NCBI RefSeq assembly: GCF_040499845.1
Contig: NZ_CP159342.1
Location: forward strand, 1,798,001-1,862,000
DNA length: 64,000 bases
Direction of reading: 5' to 3'
Source: Micromonospora sp. CCTCC AA 2012012
GTDB lineage: Bacteria; Actinomycetota; Actinomycetes; Mycobacteriales; Micromonosporaceae
In this document: positions 51,174-61,516 of the stretch, in pieces
How the letters are laid out: each line of letters starts with the position of its first letter
How positions within the stretch are numbered: position 1 is the first letter of the stretch
Position numbers and translations under genes: made by a program
The notes under the pieces: generated by a model
Told to the model about the DNA's origin: nothing
What the model saw: the letters and a program-made list of their open reading frames with translations, nothing else
Database searches by the model: none

Positions 51174-52754
51174 TCAGCGCTCGCGGGGCAGTTCGCGGGC
51201 GAACCAGTCCCGCAGCGGCGTGACGTGCCGGTCGGGGCGGCGCCACTCGGCGAGCAGGTCCTCCAGCAGGTGCAGCTCCTCGACCAGGGTGTCGCCCCGG
51301 TAGCGGCGCACGACCGGATGGATGAAGGCGCTCTCGGCAGCCCGGTCGGGCTGCGGGTGACGCTCGATGGCGAAGACGTCGCCGTACTCGTCGCGGCCCC
51401 AGCGCAGCCCGAACGTGTAGTAGTGCGGGTGGTCGCGGAAGCGGTCCCGCAGGTGGTCCTCGGGCAGGTCGACGTAGTGGCGTACGCCGCCGTCGGCGTC
51501 CACGACGAGGGCGTCGGCGAGGAACTCGAACTGGGTCCACAGGGCGGAACTCCAGTTGACCCGGTCGAGCACGACGGAGGTCAGCGCGTCCGGGTCGGCC
51601 GCGACCACGTCATGACCCAGCGGTACGCCCTCGTAGCGCTCGCGCAGCAGCGCGGTCAGCGCCCGCAGGTTGTAGCGGAATCCGTCCACGAACGCCGACG
51701 AGGCGCGCTTGAAGTCCCGGTCCTGGGCGATGGTGCCGGCGAAGTAGAGCCCGTCGACGTTGGTGGACTGCCAGTCGGGGGTGGTGGTGGGCATCCGGCC
51801 GCTGGCCACCATGGCGGGCGCGCAGTCGGGGGCGAACAGCGATGTGTCCATGGCGAAGCCGGTGCAGCGCAGGACCGACTCGTACTCCATCACCGCGGTC
51901 TCGCCGTCGGCGTGGGTGTAGGTGAGGTGGACCTCGTAGCGGTTGCCGACGGGACGGATCTCGTCGATGACGCAGTCGAGCACCGAGTGCAGGGTCTTGA
52001 ACTGGTAGCTGTCCAGCACGGCGCCGTGGTGGCCCCGGACGTCGCCGGGGTGCTTGGTGTTCCAGGCCAGGCGCAGCGGGCGCGGGCTGGCCAGGTGCAC
52101 CATCGCGGCGTGGCCGAGGATCGACGAGGCGGTCTCGAAGGCGGAGTTGCCCTTGCCGATGATCAGCACCCGCTGCCCGGCGTAGTGCGCGGGGTCGGTC
52201 GGCATGTCCTCGTAGCCGGTGGCGTGTGCGATGCCGCGGATGTCGGGGACGTTCGGGCGCCCCCAGCCGGTGGCGACGATGACGCAGCGGGCCCGCAGGG
52301 TCCCCTGCGGCGTGGCCACCAGGAAGCCGTCGCCGTCGCGTCGGACCTCGTGCACCGGGGTGTCGAAGCGGACCGCGAGCTGGTGGTAGCGCTGGAAGTC
52401 GGTCAGGTAGCGCACCATGTCGTCGGCGTGCGGGTAGTACTCGGTGCTGTACTTCGCGAACGGCAGGTCGGCCGGTTCGTGCAGCAGCGAGTTCCAGTCC
52501 CAGCGCAGCCGGATCTCCGGGTCGGTGCTGGTCGTGTGGACCTTGTTGAGGGAGATCAGCCGGCGGTGCCGGGGGAAGTTCCGGAAGAACTCGGCGGGTT
52601 CGGCGGCGCTCTCCAGCGTGACGTAGTCACAGCCGGCCTGCTGGAGGTAGTAGCTCAACTGCAGCCCGGCGGGACCCGCCCCGATGATCACGTAGCGGTG
52701 TTCCGCCACGGTGTCGCCGTGCTGCCCTGTCCGTTCCCCGGTCTGTGCCGTCAC
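51174..52754 (-). CDS. FAD-dependent monooxygenase / oxidoreductase (about 526 aa)
   Basis: The FAD loop is YVIIGAGPAGLQLSYYLQQA, the second nucleotide loop VLIIGKGNSAFETASSILG, and VIVATGWGRPNVP the link between them, as in flavin-containing monooxygenases (FOXRED2/CzcO-like). The C-terminal 150 residues (YYTFGLRWGRDEYGDVFAIE) form an extra domain. The start is uncertain: TTG 52790, ATG 52772, GTG 52754 and GTG 52709 are all in frame, none with a clear ribosome site. Convergent with the nitroreductase. Confidence 0.82.
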   Translation of the reverse strand: MTAQTGERTGQHGDTVAEHRYVIIGAGPAGLQLSYYLQQAGCDYVTLESAAEPAEFFRNFPRHRRLISLNKVHTTSTDPEIRLRWDWNSLLHEPADLPFAKYSTEYYPHADDMVRYLTDFQRYHQLAVRFDTPVHEVRRDGDGFLVATPQGTLRARCVIVATGWGRPNVPDIRGIAHATGYEDMPTDPAHYAGQRVLIIGKGNSAFETASSILGHAAMVHLASPRPLRLAWNTKHPGDVRGHHGAVLDSYQFKTLHSVLDCVIDEIRPVGNRYEVHLTYTHADGETAVMEYESVLRCTGFAMDTSLFAPDCAPAMVASGRMPTTTPDWQSTNVDGLYFAGTIAQDRDFKRASSAFVDGFRYNLRALTALLRERYEGVPLGHDVVAADPDALTSVVLDRVNWSSALWTQFEFLADALVVDADGGVRHYVDLPEDHLRDRFRDHPHYYTFGLRWGRDEYGDVFAIERHPQPDRAAESAFIHPVVRRYRGDTLVEELHLLEDLLAEWRRPDRHVTPLRDWFARELPRER

Positions 52755-52823
52755 GCAGCGACGATCGCCCATGTGCAGCGGGTGTGTCAACGCTCCGGAC
52801 GGACCATTGTGGACATCAGTCGG

Positions 52824-53459
52824 TCAGCGCCGGATCAGGCCGAGCCGGGTCGCGGCGGCGACGGCGGCGGTACGGGAGTCCACGCCGAGCTTGGTGTAGA
52901 TGCGGGCCAGGTGCGACTTGACCGTGCCCTCGGTCAGGTGCAGGCGGGCCCCGATGGCCTGGTTGGACAGGCCACCGGCGACCAGGGTGAGCACCTCCGT
53001 CTCGCGGGGGGTCAGCGCGGCGCGGGGGTCGCGCAGCCGGTTCATCAGCCGGTCGGCGACCGACGGGGCGAGGGCGGTGCGGCCGGCCGCGGCGGTCCGC
53101 ACGGCGGCGGCGAGGTCCTCGGGCGGGGCGTCCTTCAGCAGGTAGCCGGTGGCGCCGGCGGCGATGGCCGGCAGGATGTCCGCGTCGGTGTCGTACGTTG
53201 TGACGATCAGCACCCGGGGTGCGGCCGGCCCGGCGGTGATCGCGGCGGTGGCCTCGGCGCCGGTCATCCCCCCGCCGAACTGGAGGTCCATCAGCACGAC
53301 GTCGATGTCGCCCTCGGCGGCCCGCGCGACGGCCGCCTCGGCGGTCGCGGCCTCGGCCACCACGTCGAGGCCGGGTTCGGTCTCCAGCACCGCGCGCAGC
53401 CCGGCCCGGACCACGGGGTGGTCGTCGGCCAGGAGCAACCGGATCGGGACGTCGGTCAC
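52824..53459 (-). CDS. NarL/LuxR-type response regulator, ChrA-like (211 aa)
   Basis: The receiver domain has IRLLLADDHPVVRAGL and the phosphoacceptor Asp58 in VVLMDLQFG, with the Thr and Lys in IVTTYDT and YLLKDAPPE. The C-terminal LuxR helix-turn-helix is LTPRETEVLTLVAGGLSNQA then EGTVKSHLARIYTKLGV. The GTG overlaps the kinase stop by 4 bases. The pair is divergent from an ABC exporter, the order of chrSA and hrtBA in corynebacteria. Confidence 0.9.
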   Translation of the reverse strand: MTDVPIRLLLADDHPVVRAGLRAVLETEPGLDVVAEAATAEAAVARAAEGDIDVVLMDLQFGGGMTGAEATAAITAGPAAPRVLIVTTYDTDADILPAIAAGATGYLLKDAPPEDLAAAVRTAAAGRTALAPSVADRLMNRLRDPRAALTPRETEVLTLVAGGLSNQAIGARLHLTEGTVKSHLARIYTKLGVDSRTAAVAAATRLGLIRR

Positions 53460-54646
53460 GGCCGGGCCTCCGCGGCGGGCAGGGGCAGCTGCGCGGCCAG
53501 GGCGGTGCCGTGGCCCGGAGCCGATTCGACGGTGAGGCTGCCGCCGAGGGCCCGGACGCGGGCACGCATCGCGGCCACCCCGAAGCCGCCGCTGCACGGG
53601 TCGGGTACGGGCAGCAGGTCAGGGTCGAAGCCCCGCCCGTCGTCGACGACGTCCACGGCGACCCGGTCGCCGAGATAGCTGAGGGTGACGTCGGCGGTGC
53701 CGGCCTCGGCGTGCCGGACGGTGTTCGCGAGGGCGGACTGCGCGACGCGCAGCAGCGCGACCTCGAACGCGGACGGCAACGGCACCGGATCCCCGGTGAG
53801 GTGGAACCGGACGGTGAGCCGGTGCCGGGAGCCGGTGGTCGTGCACAGCCGGGCCAGGGCGTCGCGCAGGGTGACGCCCTCCAGGGCGGGTGGGGTGAGG
53901 GCGGCGACGAAGCGGCGCGCCTCGGCGAGGTTGTCGACGGCGGCCTGCCGGGCCTGCTCGACGTGGGCGGCGGCCCGCTCCGGCGCGCCGGGCAGGGACC
54001 GCTCGGCGGCGCGCAGCAGCAACTGGATGCTGGTCAGGCCCTGGGCGAGGGTGTCGTGGATCTCCCGGGCGAGGCGCTCGCGTTCGGCGAGCACCCCGGC
54101 GGTGTGCTGCGCCTCGGCCAGGTCGGCGCGGGTCGCGGTCAGCTCCTCGATCAGCGTCCGGCGGTGTTCGCTCTCCCGGTACAGGGCCTGGTAGCCCCAG
54201 GTCACGGCGACCGCCACGGCGGCGCCGAGGGCCGGACCGATCACCGTCGCCGGGTGGAGGGAGCCCTGGTGCCGGGCGAAGCCGGCGACGGCCGCCGCCG
54301 CGGTGACCACCACGGCGGCCAGGCCGACGCGGCGGGACAGCAGGTGCAGGTGGAGGAAGTACAGCGGGAAGGCCACCCACACCCCGTCGGCCGACAGGGC
54401 CAGCAGCAGCAGCCACCCGACGCCCAGGACGGCCAGCCACACCGCGGCGGCCCGCCGGGAGCGGCGGACGCGGGGCAGCAGCGGCCCGGCCGCGTAGACC
54501 AGTCCGCACGCCACCGCCACGGCGACGACCGCCCCCGCGTACGGGCGGCTGTCGGCCACCGCCCGCCAGGCGGCCAGGGTGAGCAGACCGACGGTCAGCA
54601 GGTGCAGGCACCAGGTCAGGACGCGGGTGGCGGGAGCGGTGTTCAC
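53456..54646 (-). CDS. Two-component sensor histidine kinase, ChrS-like (396 aa)
   Basis: About five membrane helices fill residues 1-155 with almost no extracytoplasmic domain, so the signal is probably sensed in the membrane. A coiled coil and the HisKA_3 domain follow, with His197 in AREIHDTLAQGLTSIQLLL, then a HATPase_c domain with LANTVRHAEA and DDGRGFDPD. This build fits the heme-sensing ChrS/HrrS kinases of Corynebacterium, but other NarX-like kinases look similar. It starts 170 bases from the ABC permease gene on the other strand. Confidence 0.88.
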   Translation of the reverse strand: MNTAPATRVLTWCLHLLTVGLLTLAAWRAVADSRPYAGAVVAVAVACGLVYAAGPLLPRVRRSRRAAAVWLAVLGVGWLLLLALSADGVWVAFPLYFLHLHLLSRRVGLAAVVVTAAAAVAGFARHQGSLHPATVIGPALGAAVAVAVTWGYQALYRESEHRRTLIEELTATRADLAEAQHTAGVLAERERLAREIHDTLAQGLTSIQLLLRAAERSLPGAPERAAAHVEQARQAAVDNLAEARRFVAALTPPALEGVTLRDALARLCTTTGSRHRLTVRFHLTGDPVPLPSAFEVALLRVAQSALANTVRHAEAGTADVTLSYLGDRVAVDVVDDGRGFDPDLLPVPDPCSGGFGVAAMRARVRALGGSLTVESAPGHGTALAAQLPLPAAEARP

Positions 54647-54815
54647 GGTCCTTCCAGCTTAGGGACCCGTCGCCGGGGTGCGCCTCTGTCGAAGGATGCA
54701 ACCGGCGGGCCGCCTTTCGGCGCGTCAGGTGCTGTCCTGCGCCGGACGCGTCGCCCGGGGTCCGGCGGCGAAGGTGGAGGCACCACACCTCACCCCGGAA
54801 AGGCAGGCCGCAGCG

Positions 54816-55889
54816 GTGTTCGTCGCCTGGAGAGACCTGAAGTTCGCCCGCGGGCGGTTCGCCCTGATGGGCAGCGTCATCGTGCTGATCACCCTGCTGG
54901 TCGGTCTGCTGTCCGGGCTGACCGCCGGCCTCGGCCAGCAGAACGTCTCGGCGATCACCGGCCTGCCCGTGGACCGGATCGCGTTCGGCGCGGGCGGGGA
55001 GCTGTCGTACGCGAACTCCACCGTCACGCGGCAGCAGTGGCAGCGGTGGGCCACGACGCCCGGCGTACGCCGCGCCGAACCGCTCGGCATCACCACCACC
55101 AGGGCCACCGCCGGCACCAGAAGCACCGCGGTCTCCGCCTTCGGGGTGCGGCCCGGCTCGACGCTCGCCCCGGCCGGCAACCGGATCGACGATCACGCGG
55201 CGGTCCTCTCCGGCACCGCCGCCGACCACCTCGGCGTGGGCGTGGGCGACACCGTCACCCTCGCCGGGCAGCGGCTCACCGTCGCCGCCGTACGCGGTGA
55301 CGCCTCGTTCAGCCACACGCCCGTCGTCTGGACCAGCCTGACCCGGTGGCAGCAGCTGACACCGGGGAGAACCGACCCGGACACCGCGACCGTCATCGCC
55401 CTGGACACCACCGGCGACGCGGACGTACGGGGCACCGACCGGACGGTGGGCACCCGCACGGTCGACCGGGACGACTCGCTGGCCGCCGTCGGCTCGTACC
55501 GCTCGGAGAACGGGTCGCTCCAGCTCATGCGGGGTTTCCTGTTCGCGATCTCCGCGCTGGTGATCGGCGCCTTCTTCACGGTGTGGACCATCCAGCGCGG
55601 CGGCGACGTCGCCGTGCTGAAGGCCCTGGGCGCCTCCACCGGCACCCTGCTCACCGACGCGCTCGGTCAGGCCCTCGTGCTGCTGGTCGGCGGCACCCTG
55701 ATCGGCACCGGCCTGGCCGCCGGGCTCGGCGCCGTCGTCGCCGGCTCGGCCGTGCCGTTCCTGCTCACCGCCGGCACCGTCGGAGTCCCGGCCGCCGTGA
55801 TGGTGGCGGTCGGGGTGCTCGGGGCCGCCCTGTCCATCCGGCGGATCACCTCCGTCGACCCGCTGACCGCCCTGGGGAGCGCCCGATGA
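54816..55889 (+). CDS. ABC transporter permease, FtsX/DevC type, HrtB-like (357 aa)
   Basis: One membrane helix near the N-terminus (SVIVLITLLVGLLSGLTAGL), a periplasmic domain of about 190 residues, then three helices (FAISALVIGAFFTVWTI and two more). This is the MacB/FtsX permease topology of HrtB, which extracts heme from the membrane. WRDLKFARGRFALMG is like the HrtB opening. GTG 54816 after GGAAAGGCAGG. The stop overlaps the ATPase start by 4 bases. Confidence 0.85.
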   Translation: MFVAWRDLKFARGRFALMGSVIVLITLLVGLLSGLTAGLGQQNVSAITGLPVDRIAFGAGGELSYANSTVTRQQWQRWATTPGVRRAEPLGITTTRATAGTRSTAVSAFGVRPGSTLAPAGNRIDDHAAVLSGTAADHLGVGVGDTVTLAGQRLTVAAVRGDASFSHTPVVWTSLTRWQQLTPGRTDPDTATVIALDTTGDADVRGTDRTVGTRTVDRDDSLAAVGSYRSENGSLQLMRGFLFAISALVIGAFFTVWTIQRGGDVAVLKALGASTGTLLTDALGQALVLLVGGTLIGTGLAAGLGAVVAGSAVPFLLTAGTVGVPAAVMVAVGVLGAALSIRRITSVDPLTALGSAR

Positions 55890-56569
55890 GCCTGGAACTG
55901 CACGACGTCACCCTCAGCTACCCGGACGGCGACTCCCGCCTGACCGTCCTCGACCGCGTCACCCTGACCGTGCCCGAGGGCAGCGTGACCGCCGTCGTCG
56001 GCCCGTCCGGCTCCGGCAAGTCCAGCCTCCTGGCGGTCGCCGCCACCCTGATCACCCCGGACGCCGGCACCGTCACCGTCGCCGGCACCGACACCGCCGG
56101 CCTGAGTCGCGCGGACCTGACCGACCTGCGCCGCCGCGCCGTCGGCATCGTGTTCCAGCAGCCGCACCTGCTGCCGTCCCTCACCGCCGCCGAGCAGCTC
56201 CAGGTGATGGCGCAGCTCGACGGCCGCTCCCCCGCCCGGGCCCGCGGCCGGGCCCTGGAACTGCTCGACGCGGTCGGCCTCGCCGACCAGGCCGGGCGAC
56301 GCCCGCACCAGCTCTCCGGCGGCCAACGCCAACGGGTCAACATCGCCCGGGCGCTGATGAACGACCCCACCGTGCTGCTGGTCGACGAACCCACCAGCGC
56401 CCTGGACCACGAGCGGGGCGCCGCCGTCATCGACCTGCTCACCCGGTTGACCCGCCGGCAGGGCACCGCCACCGTGCTGGTCACCCACGACCCGACCCAC
56501 CTCGGCGCCGTCGACCGGCTGGCCGAGATGCGCGACGGCCGGCTGAGCGTGCCGACATCGACCCGGTAG
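55886..56569 (+). CDS. ABC transporter ATP-binding protein, HrtA/LolD-like (227 aa)
   Basis: Walker A GPSGSGKSSLLAV, Q-loop FQQPHLLPSLTA, signature LSGGQRQRVNIARAL, Walker B VLLVDEPTSALD and the H-loop VTHDPTHL are all intact. The short length fits the MacB/LolD/HrtA ATPases that pair with FtsX-type permeases. It energises the permease just upstream. Candidate substrates are heme, peptides or lipids; heme is favoured by the neighbouring kinase pair. Confidence 0.9.
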   Translation: MSLELHDVTLSYPDGDSRLTVLDRVTLTVPEGSVTAVVGPSGSGKSSLLAVAATLITPDAGTVTVAGTDTAGLSRADLTDLRRRAVGIVFQQPHLLPSLTAAEQLQVMAQLDGRSPARARGRALELLDAVGLADQAGRRPHQLSGGQRQRVNIARALMNDPTVLLVDEPTSALDHERGAAVIDLLTRLTRRQGTATVLVTHDPTHLGAVDRLAEMRDGRLSVPTSTR

Positions 56570-56580
56570 GGGGACCGCCG

Positions 56581-57579
56581 TCAGCCGCGGCGGCGGGCCC
56601 GCGCCGCCCAGATGACGTACGCCGGGTCGCGGTCCAGGTTGTGCCGGTCCCGGTCGTAGCGGCGGGTGGTGCGCGGATCGGCGTGACCCATCGCGTCCTG
56701 CACGTCCTCCAGCGGCACCCCCTCCGCGCGGGCGGTGGTGGCGAAGGCGTGCCGCAGCGAGTGCGGTGACAGCTTCGCCCACGCCGGGATGCCGGCGGTC
56801 TGGGCGAGGCGGCGCACCAGCCGGAACACCGAGTGCCGGTCGAGTCGGGAGCCGGTCGCGGTGACCAGCAGCGGACCGGTCAGCTCCGGCACGCTCACCC
56901 CCTGGGCGGCGGCCCGCGCGAAGAGGTAGGCGTCCACCGCGTACGCGGTGCCCGGGGTGAGCGCGCGACGGCGGACCTTGCCGCCCTTGCCGACGAACCG
57001 CACGCTGCGGTGCCCCCGCTCCGCGCCCAGGTCGCTCAGGTCCAGGGAGATCAGCTCACCCACCCGCAGCCCCAGGTCGGCCAGGAGCGCGATCGCGGCC
57101 CGGTTGCGGGTGGCGGTCGGGCCGGTCTCCGCCTCGGCGGCGGTGAGCAGCGCGTCCACCTCCTCCGGGGTGAGACCGATCGTGGCCGAGTGGTCCCGGT
57201 CGATGCGGGGGCGGTCCGCCCCGGCCACCGGGTTGGCGTCGACGGCGCGCAGCTTGACCAGGAAGTCGTACCAGCTGGACAGGGCGGACAGGCGGCGGGC
57301 GACGGTGGCCGGGGTGAGCGGCCGACCGCTGCGCACGGCCGTCGTCGACTCCAACTCCCGGCCGTAGGCGTTCACGTCGAGGAAGTTGGCGCGCAGCGGG
57401 TCGAGGTCGTGCCGGGCGCACCAGGCCAGCCACCCGGCGACGTCCCGGCGGTACGCGTCGCGGGTGTGCTCGGACAGCCGCCGGTTGCGCAGCCAGGCCT
57501 CGGTGAAGTCGGTCGGACCGCCGCGCAGGGCGGGACGCGTCGAGGCGCGGGACAGCACCGGGACGTCGGGACGAAGCAT
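56581..57579 (-). CDS. Second tyrosine recombinase / integrase (332 aa)
   Basis: Core-binding domain LSEHTRDAYRRDVAGWLAW and catalytic domain with Arg in LGLRVGELISL, Lys in VGKGGKVRRR, His-x-x-Arg in PHSLRHAFATTA, His in MGHADPRTT and Tyr in RRYDRDRHN: a complete active site. No ribosome site precedes the ATG. A small inverted repeat TGAGA-N5-TCTCA lies just upstream (57581-57595). No att site, phage or plasmid gene is nearby. It differs clearly from the recombinase at 28370. Confidence 0.88.
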   Translation of the reverse strand: MLRPDVPVLSRASTRPALRGGPTDFTEAWLRNRRLSEHTRDAYRRDVAGWLAWCARHDLDPLRANFLDVNAYGRELESTTAVRSGRPLTPATVARRLSALSSWYDFLVKLRAVDANPVAGADRPRIDRDHSATIGLTPEEVDALLTAAEAETGPTATRNRAAIALLADLGLRVGELISLDLSDLGAERGHRSVRFVGKGGKVRRRALTPGTAYAVDAYLFARAAAQGVSVPELTGPLLVTATGSRLDRHSVFRLVRRLAQTAGIPAWAKLSPHSLRHAFATTARAEGVPLEDVQDAMGHADPRTTRRYDRDRHNLDRDPAYVIWAARARRRG

Positions 57580-57627
57580 GTGAGAAAGGCTCTCAGCCCC
57601 GGGGGCGATTGGCGACGAGGCGCGCCG

Positions 57628-59250
<1,623 letters not shown>

Positions 59251-59458
59251 GGGTGGTCCTCCGCGGGACGACAGGCGGGACCGCGCCCGGGAACGGGCGG
59301 CGGTCGGGGGCCGTGGCGGCGGGCGGTGCCCGGCCGCGTCCTGCGGATCACATGTGTCGGTCGGCTCCTGCGGGTCGGCGACGCTGTCGACTCCGACTCT
59401 GCCAGCCGGGACGCGACCCGGCGAGCGGATTTCCGCCGACCGGCGATACGGTCGGGCG
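59251..59458. other. Divergent leader region between ABC-F and WYL genes
   Basis: On the ABC-F strand a perfect hairpin CGCCCG-TTCC-CGGGCG lies about 40 bases before the start codon, and further upstream CAGGAG (59370-59365) is followed after 11 bases by ATG TGA (59353-59348), a start codon directly followed by a stop. Resistance ABC-F genes often have attenuator leaders, so this may be one; no T-run was seen. On the other strand GATACGGT lies just before the WYL start. Confidence 0.35.
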
Positions 59459-60481
59459 GTGCGCGCCGGTCGGCTGGTCTCCCTGCTGCTGCTCCTGCAG
59501 ACCCGGGGGCGGATGACCGCGCCGCAGCTCGCCGAGGAGCTGGAGGTGTCGGTCCGCACCGTCTACCGGGACGTCGAGTCGCTCAGCGCCGCCGGGGTGC
59601 CGGTGTACGCCGACCGTGGCCCGGCCGGCGGCTACCGGCTGCTGGAGGGCTACCGCACCCGGCTGACCGGGATGACCGCGCCGGAGGCGGAGGCGCTCTT
59701 CCTGGCCGGCATGCCCGGCCCGGCCGCCGACCTCGGGCTCGGGCCAGTGCTCGCGGCGGCCGAGTTGAAGCTGCTCGCCGCGCTCCCCGACGAGCTGGCC
59801 GACCGGGGTGGCCGGATGCGGCACCGGTTCCACCTGGACGCGCCGGGCTGGTTCCGCAATCCGGAGCCGACGCCGCACCTGGCCGGGCTGGCCCGGGCGG
59901 TGTGGGAGGACCGGCTGGTGCAGGTGCGCTACCGACGGTGGAAGACCCCCCGGGAGGTGACCCGGGACCTCGCCCCGCTCGCCGTGGTGCTGAAGGCCGG
60001 TCGCTGGTATCTGGTGGCCGCCTGCGGCGACGAGGTGCGCACCTACCGGGTCGGTGCGGTGCTGGACCTGGTGGTCCGCGACGACCGGTTCGACCGGCCG
60101 GCGGACTTCGACCTCGCCGCGTACTGGCGGGAGTGGACCGAGCGGTACGAACGGGACGTCTACCGCGGCGAGGCCCGGATCCGGCTGACCGTGGCGGCGC
60201 TGGAGTTCATGCCGTTCGTCTTCCCGCCGGCGATGAGCCGCGCCGCCCGGGCCGCCGCCGGTGAGCCCGACGCGGACGGCTGGCTGGAGACCACCGTGCC
60301 GATCGAGTCGGTCAAGCACGCCCACGTCGAGCTGCTCAAGCTGGGCGCGGAGGTGGTGGTCCTCGCGCCGGACGAGCTGCGCGACCGGATCACCGCGACC
60401 GCGCACGCCCTCGCCCGGCTCTACCCGCCGGCGGGGACGCCCGGACCGGACGCCCCCGCCGGGTCTGACGTCACGCGTTGA
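59459..60481 (+). CDS. WYL-domain transcriptional regulator, DeoR-type HTH (340 aa)
   Basis: The N-terminal helix-turn-helix is LLLLLQTRGRMTAPQLAEEL then VSVRTVYRDVESLSAAGVPV, and GPAGGYRLLEGYRTRLTG is the usual wing. The WYL domain (residues 135-215) has VQVRYRRWKTP and LKAGRWYLVAACGDEVRTYRV, and a WCX-like end follows. Divergent from the ABC-F gene, which it may regulate. The GTG at 59459 has no ribosome site and a -10-like box close by, so the mRNA may be leaderless. The end overlaps the Hsp20 gene end by 11 bases. Confidence 0.87.
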   Translation: MRAGRLVSLLLLLQTRGRMTAPQLAEELEVSVRTVYRDVESLSAAGVPVYADRGPAGGYRLLEGYRTRLTGMTAPEAEALFLAGMPGPAADLGLGPVLAAAELKLLAALPDELADRGGRMRHRFHLDAPGWFRNPEPTPHLAGLARAVWEDRLVQVRYRRWKTPREVTRDLAPLAVVLKAGRWYLVAACGDEVRTYRVGAVLDLVVRDDRFDRPADFDLAAYWREWTERYERDVYRGEARIRLTVAALEFMPFVFPPAMSRAARAAAGEPDADGWLETTVPIESVKHAHVELLKLGAEVVVLAPDELRDRITATAHALARLYPPAGTPGPDAPAGSDVTR

Positions 60482-60899
60482 TCTGCTTGTGGCCGTTGCC
60501 GTTGCTGGCGGTGACGCTGATCCGGCGCGGCTTGGCCCGCTCGGCGACCGGGATGCGCAACGTCAGCACGCCGTTGTCGTAGCCGGCCTCGAGCTTGTCG
60601 GTGTCGAGGGTGTCGCCGAGGAAGAGCTGCCGGGTGAAGGTGCCCATCGGTCGCTCGGCGGCGACCAGTTCGACGTTCTCCCCGGTGGGGCGGCGGCGCT
60701 CGGCGCGGACGGTCAGCACGTTGCGCTCCACCGTGCAGTCGATGCTGTCCGGGTCGACGCCGGGCAGGTCGAAGGCGGCGTAGAACCAGTCGCCGTCGCG
60801 GTAGGCGTCGAGGTGCATGACCGCCGGGCGGGCGGTGGTGCCGAAGAACTGCTCGGCGAGCCGGTCGATCTCACGGAACGGGTCGGTACGCATCAGCAT
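60471..60899 (-). CDS. Hsp20/alpha-crystallin small heat shock protein (142 aa)
   Basis: The alpha-crystallin domain (residues 38-130) has FYAAFDLPGVDPDSIDCTVE, LTVRAERR, the loop FTRQLFLGDTLDTDKLEAGY, and GVLTLRIPVAE with the I/L-x-V/I pair in RIPVA. A short polar tail follows. It is a holdase chaperone. The ATG has GGAGG upstream. A HAIR-like inverted repeat 39-59 bases upstream suggests repression by HspR, whose gene is not in the window. Confidence 0.92.
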   Translation of the reverse strand: MLMRTDPFREIDRLAEQFFGTTARPAVMHLDAYRDGDWFYAAFDLPGVDPDSIDCTVERNVLTVRAERRRPTGENVELVAAERPMGTFTRQLFLGDTLDTDKLEAGYDNGVLTLRIPVAERAKPRRISVTASNGNGHKQINA

Positions 60900-60937
60900 G
60901 GTCCTGCCTCCTCGGGTCTCCTGGCCGAAGGTGTCAA

Positions 60938-60958
60938 GTTGAGTCTTGGTGACTCAAG
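60938..60958 (-). promoter_or_regulatory. HAIR-like HspR operator upstream of hsp20
   Basis: On the coding strand: CTTGAGT-N7-ACTCAAC, 13 of 14 positions of the HAIR consensus CTTGAGT-N7-ACTCAAG known from Streptomyces and mycobacteria. The only mismatch is the last base. Confidence 0.85.
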
Positions 60959-60973
60959 TTCCTGATTCCTGTT

Positions 60974-61483
60974 TTAGCGCGTCGGCGTGGGGTCGTCAAC
61001 CGTGAGGACCTTCTCGAACCAGTGCTCGGCGTACCGCCCGGCGTTGAAGGCGGGGACCTCCTGGTAGCCGTGGCGGGCGTACAGGGCGCGGGCCTCGACC
61101 AGGTCGGCGCGGGTGTCCAGGCGGATCCGCCGTACGCCCGCCGCCCGGGCCCGCTGCTCCACCGCCGCGAGCAGCGCCGCCCCGCCACCGCGCCCCCGGT
61201 ACGCGGTCCGCACGTACACCCGGGTCAGCTCCGCCCCGTCGGTCTGCCGGCGCAAACCCGCGCAGCCGGCCAGGCGCCCACCGCACCAGGCGAGCAGCAG
61301 CAACCCGGTCGGCGGCACCAGGTCGTCGCTCGGGAACTCGGCCAGCGCGGCGTCCACCTCGCCGGCCCGGGGCGGACGCCGGTGGTAGCGCACGACCATC
61401 TCGGTCAGGTACTCGCGCAGCAGGAGCGCCGCGTCGGGGTGGTCCGGGAGCGCGGGAGCCGTGGTCCAGGTGGAAGTGGTCAC
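60974..61483 (-). CDS. GNAT family N-acetyltransferase (169 aa)
   Basis: Acetyl-CoA loop RTAYRGRGGGAALLAAVEQ, preceded by GLRRQTDGAELTRVYV and followed by IRLDTRADLVEARALYARHG. A conventional GNAT; substrate unknown. It ends 15 bases from the HAIR box of hsp20 on the same strand, so it is not part of that transcript. Confidence 0.86.
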   Translation of the reverse strand: MTTSTWTTAPALPDHPDAALLLREYLTEMVVRYHRRPPRAGEVDAALAEFPSDDLVPPTGLLLLAWCGGRLAGCAGLRRQTDGAELTRVYVRTAYRGRGGGAALLAAVEQRARAAGVRRIRLDTRADLVEARALYARHGYQEVPAFNAGRYAEHWFEKVLTVDDPTPTR

Positions 61484-61516
61484 GGCCCGATCGTCACGGG
61501 ACGGTCAACCGGGTTT

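Noticed and set aside
52785..52790. TTGACA as a -35 box for the monooxygenase gene
   Set aside because: No -10 box at 16-18 bases that leaves a sensible start; may equally be the TTG start codon.
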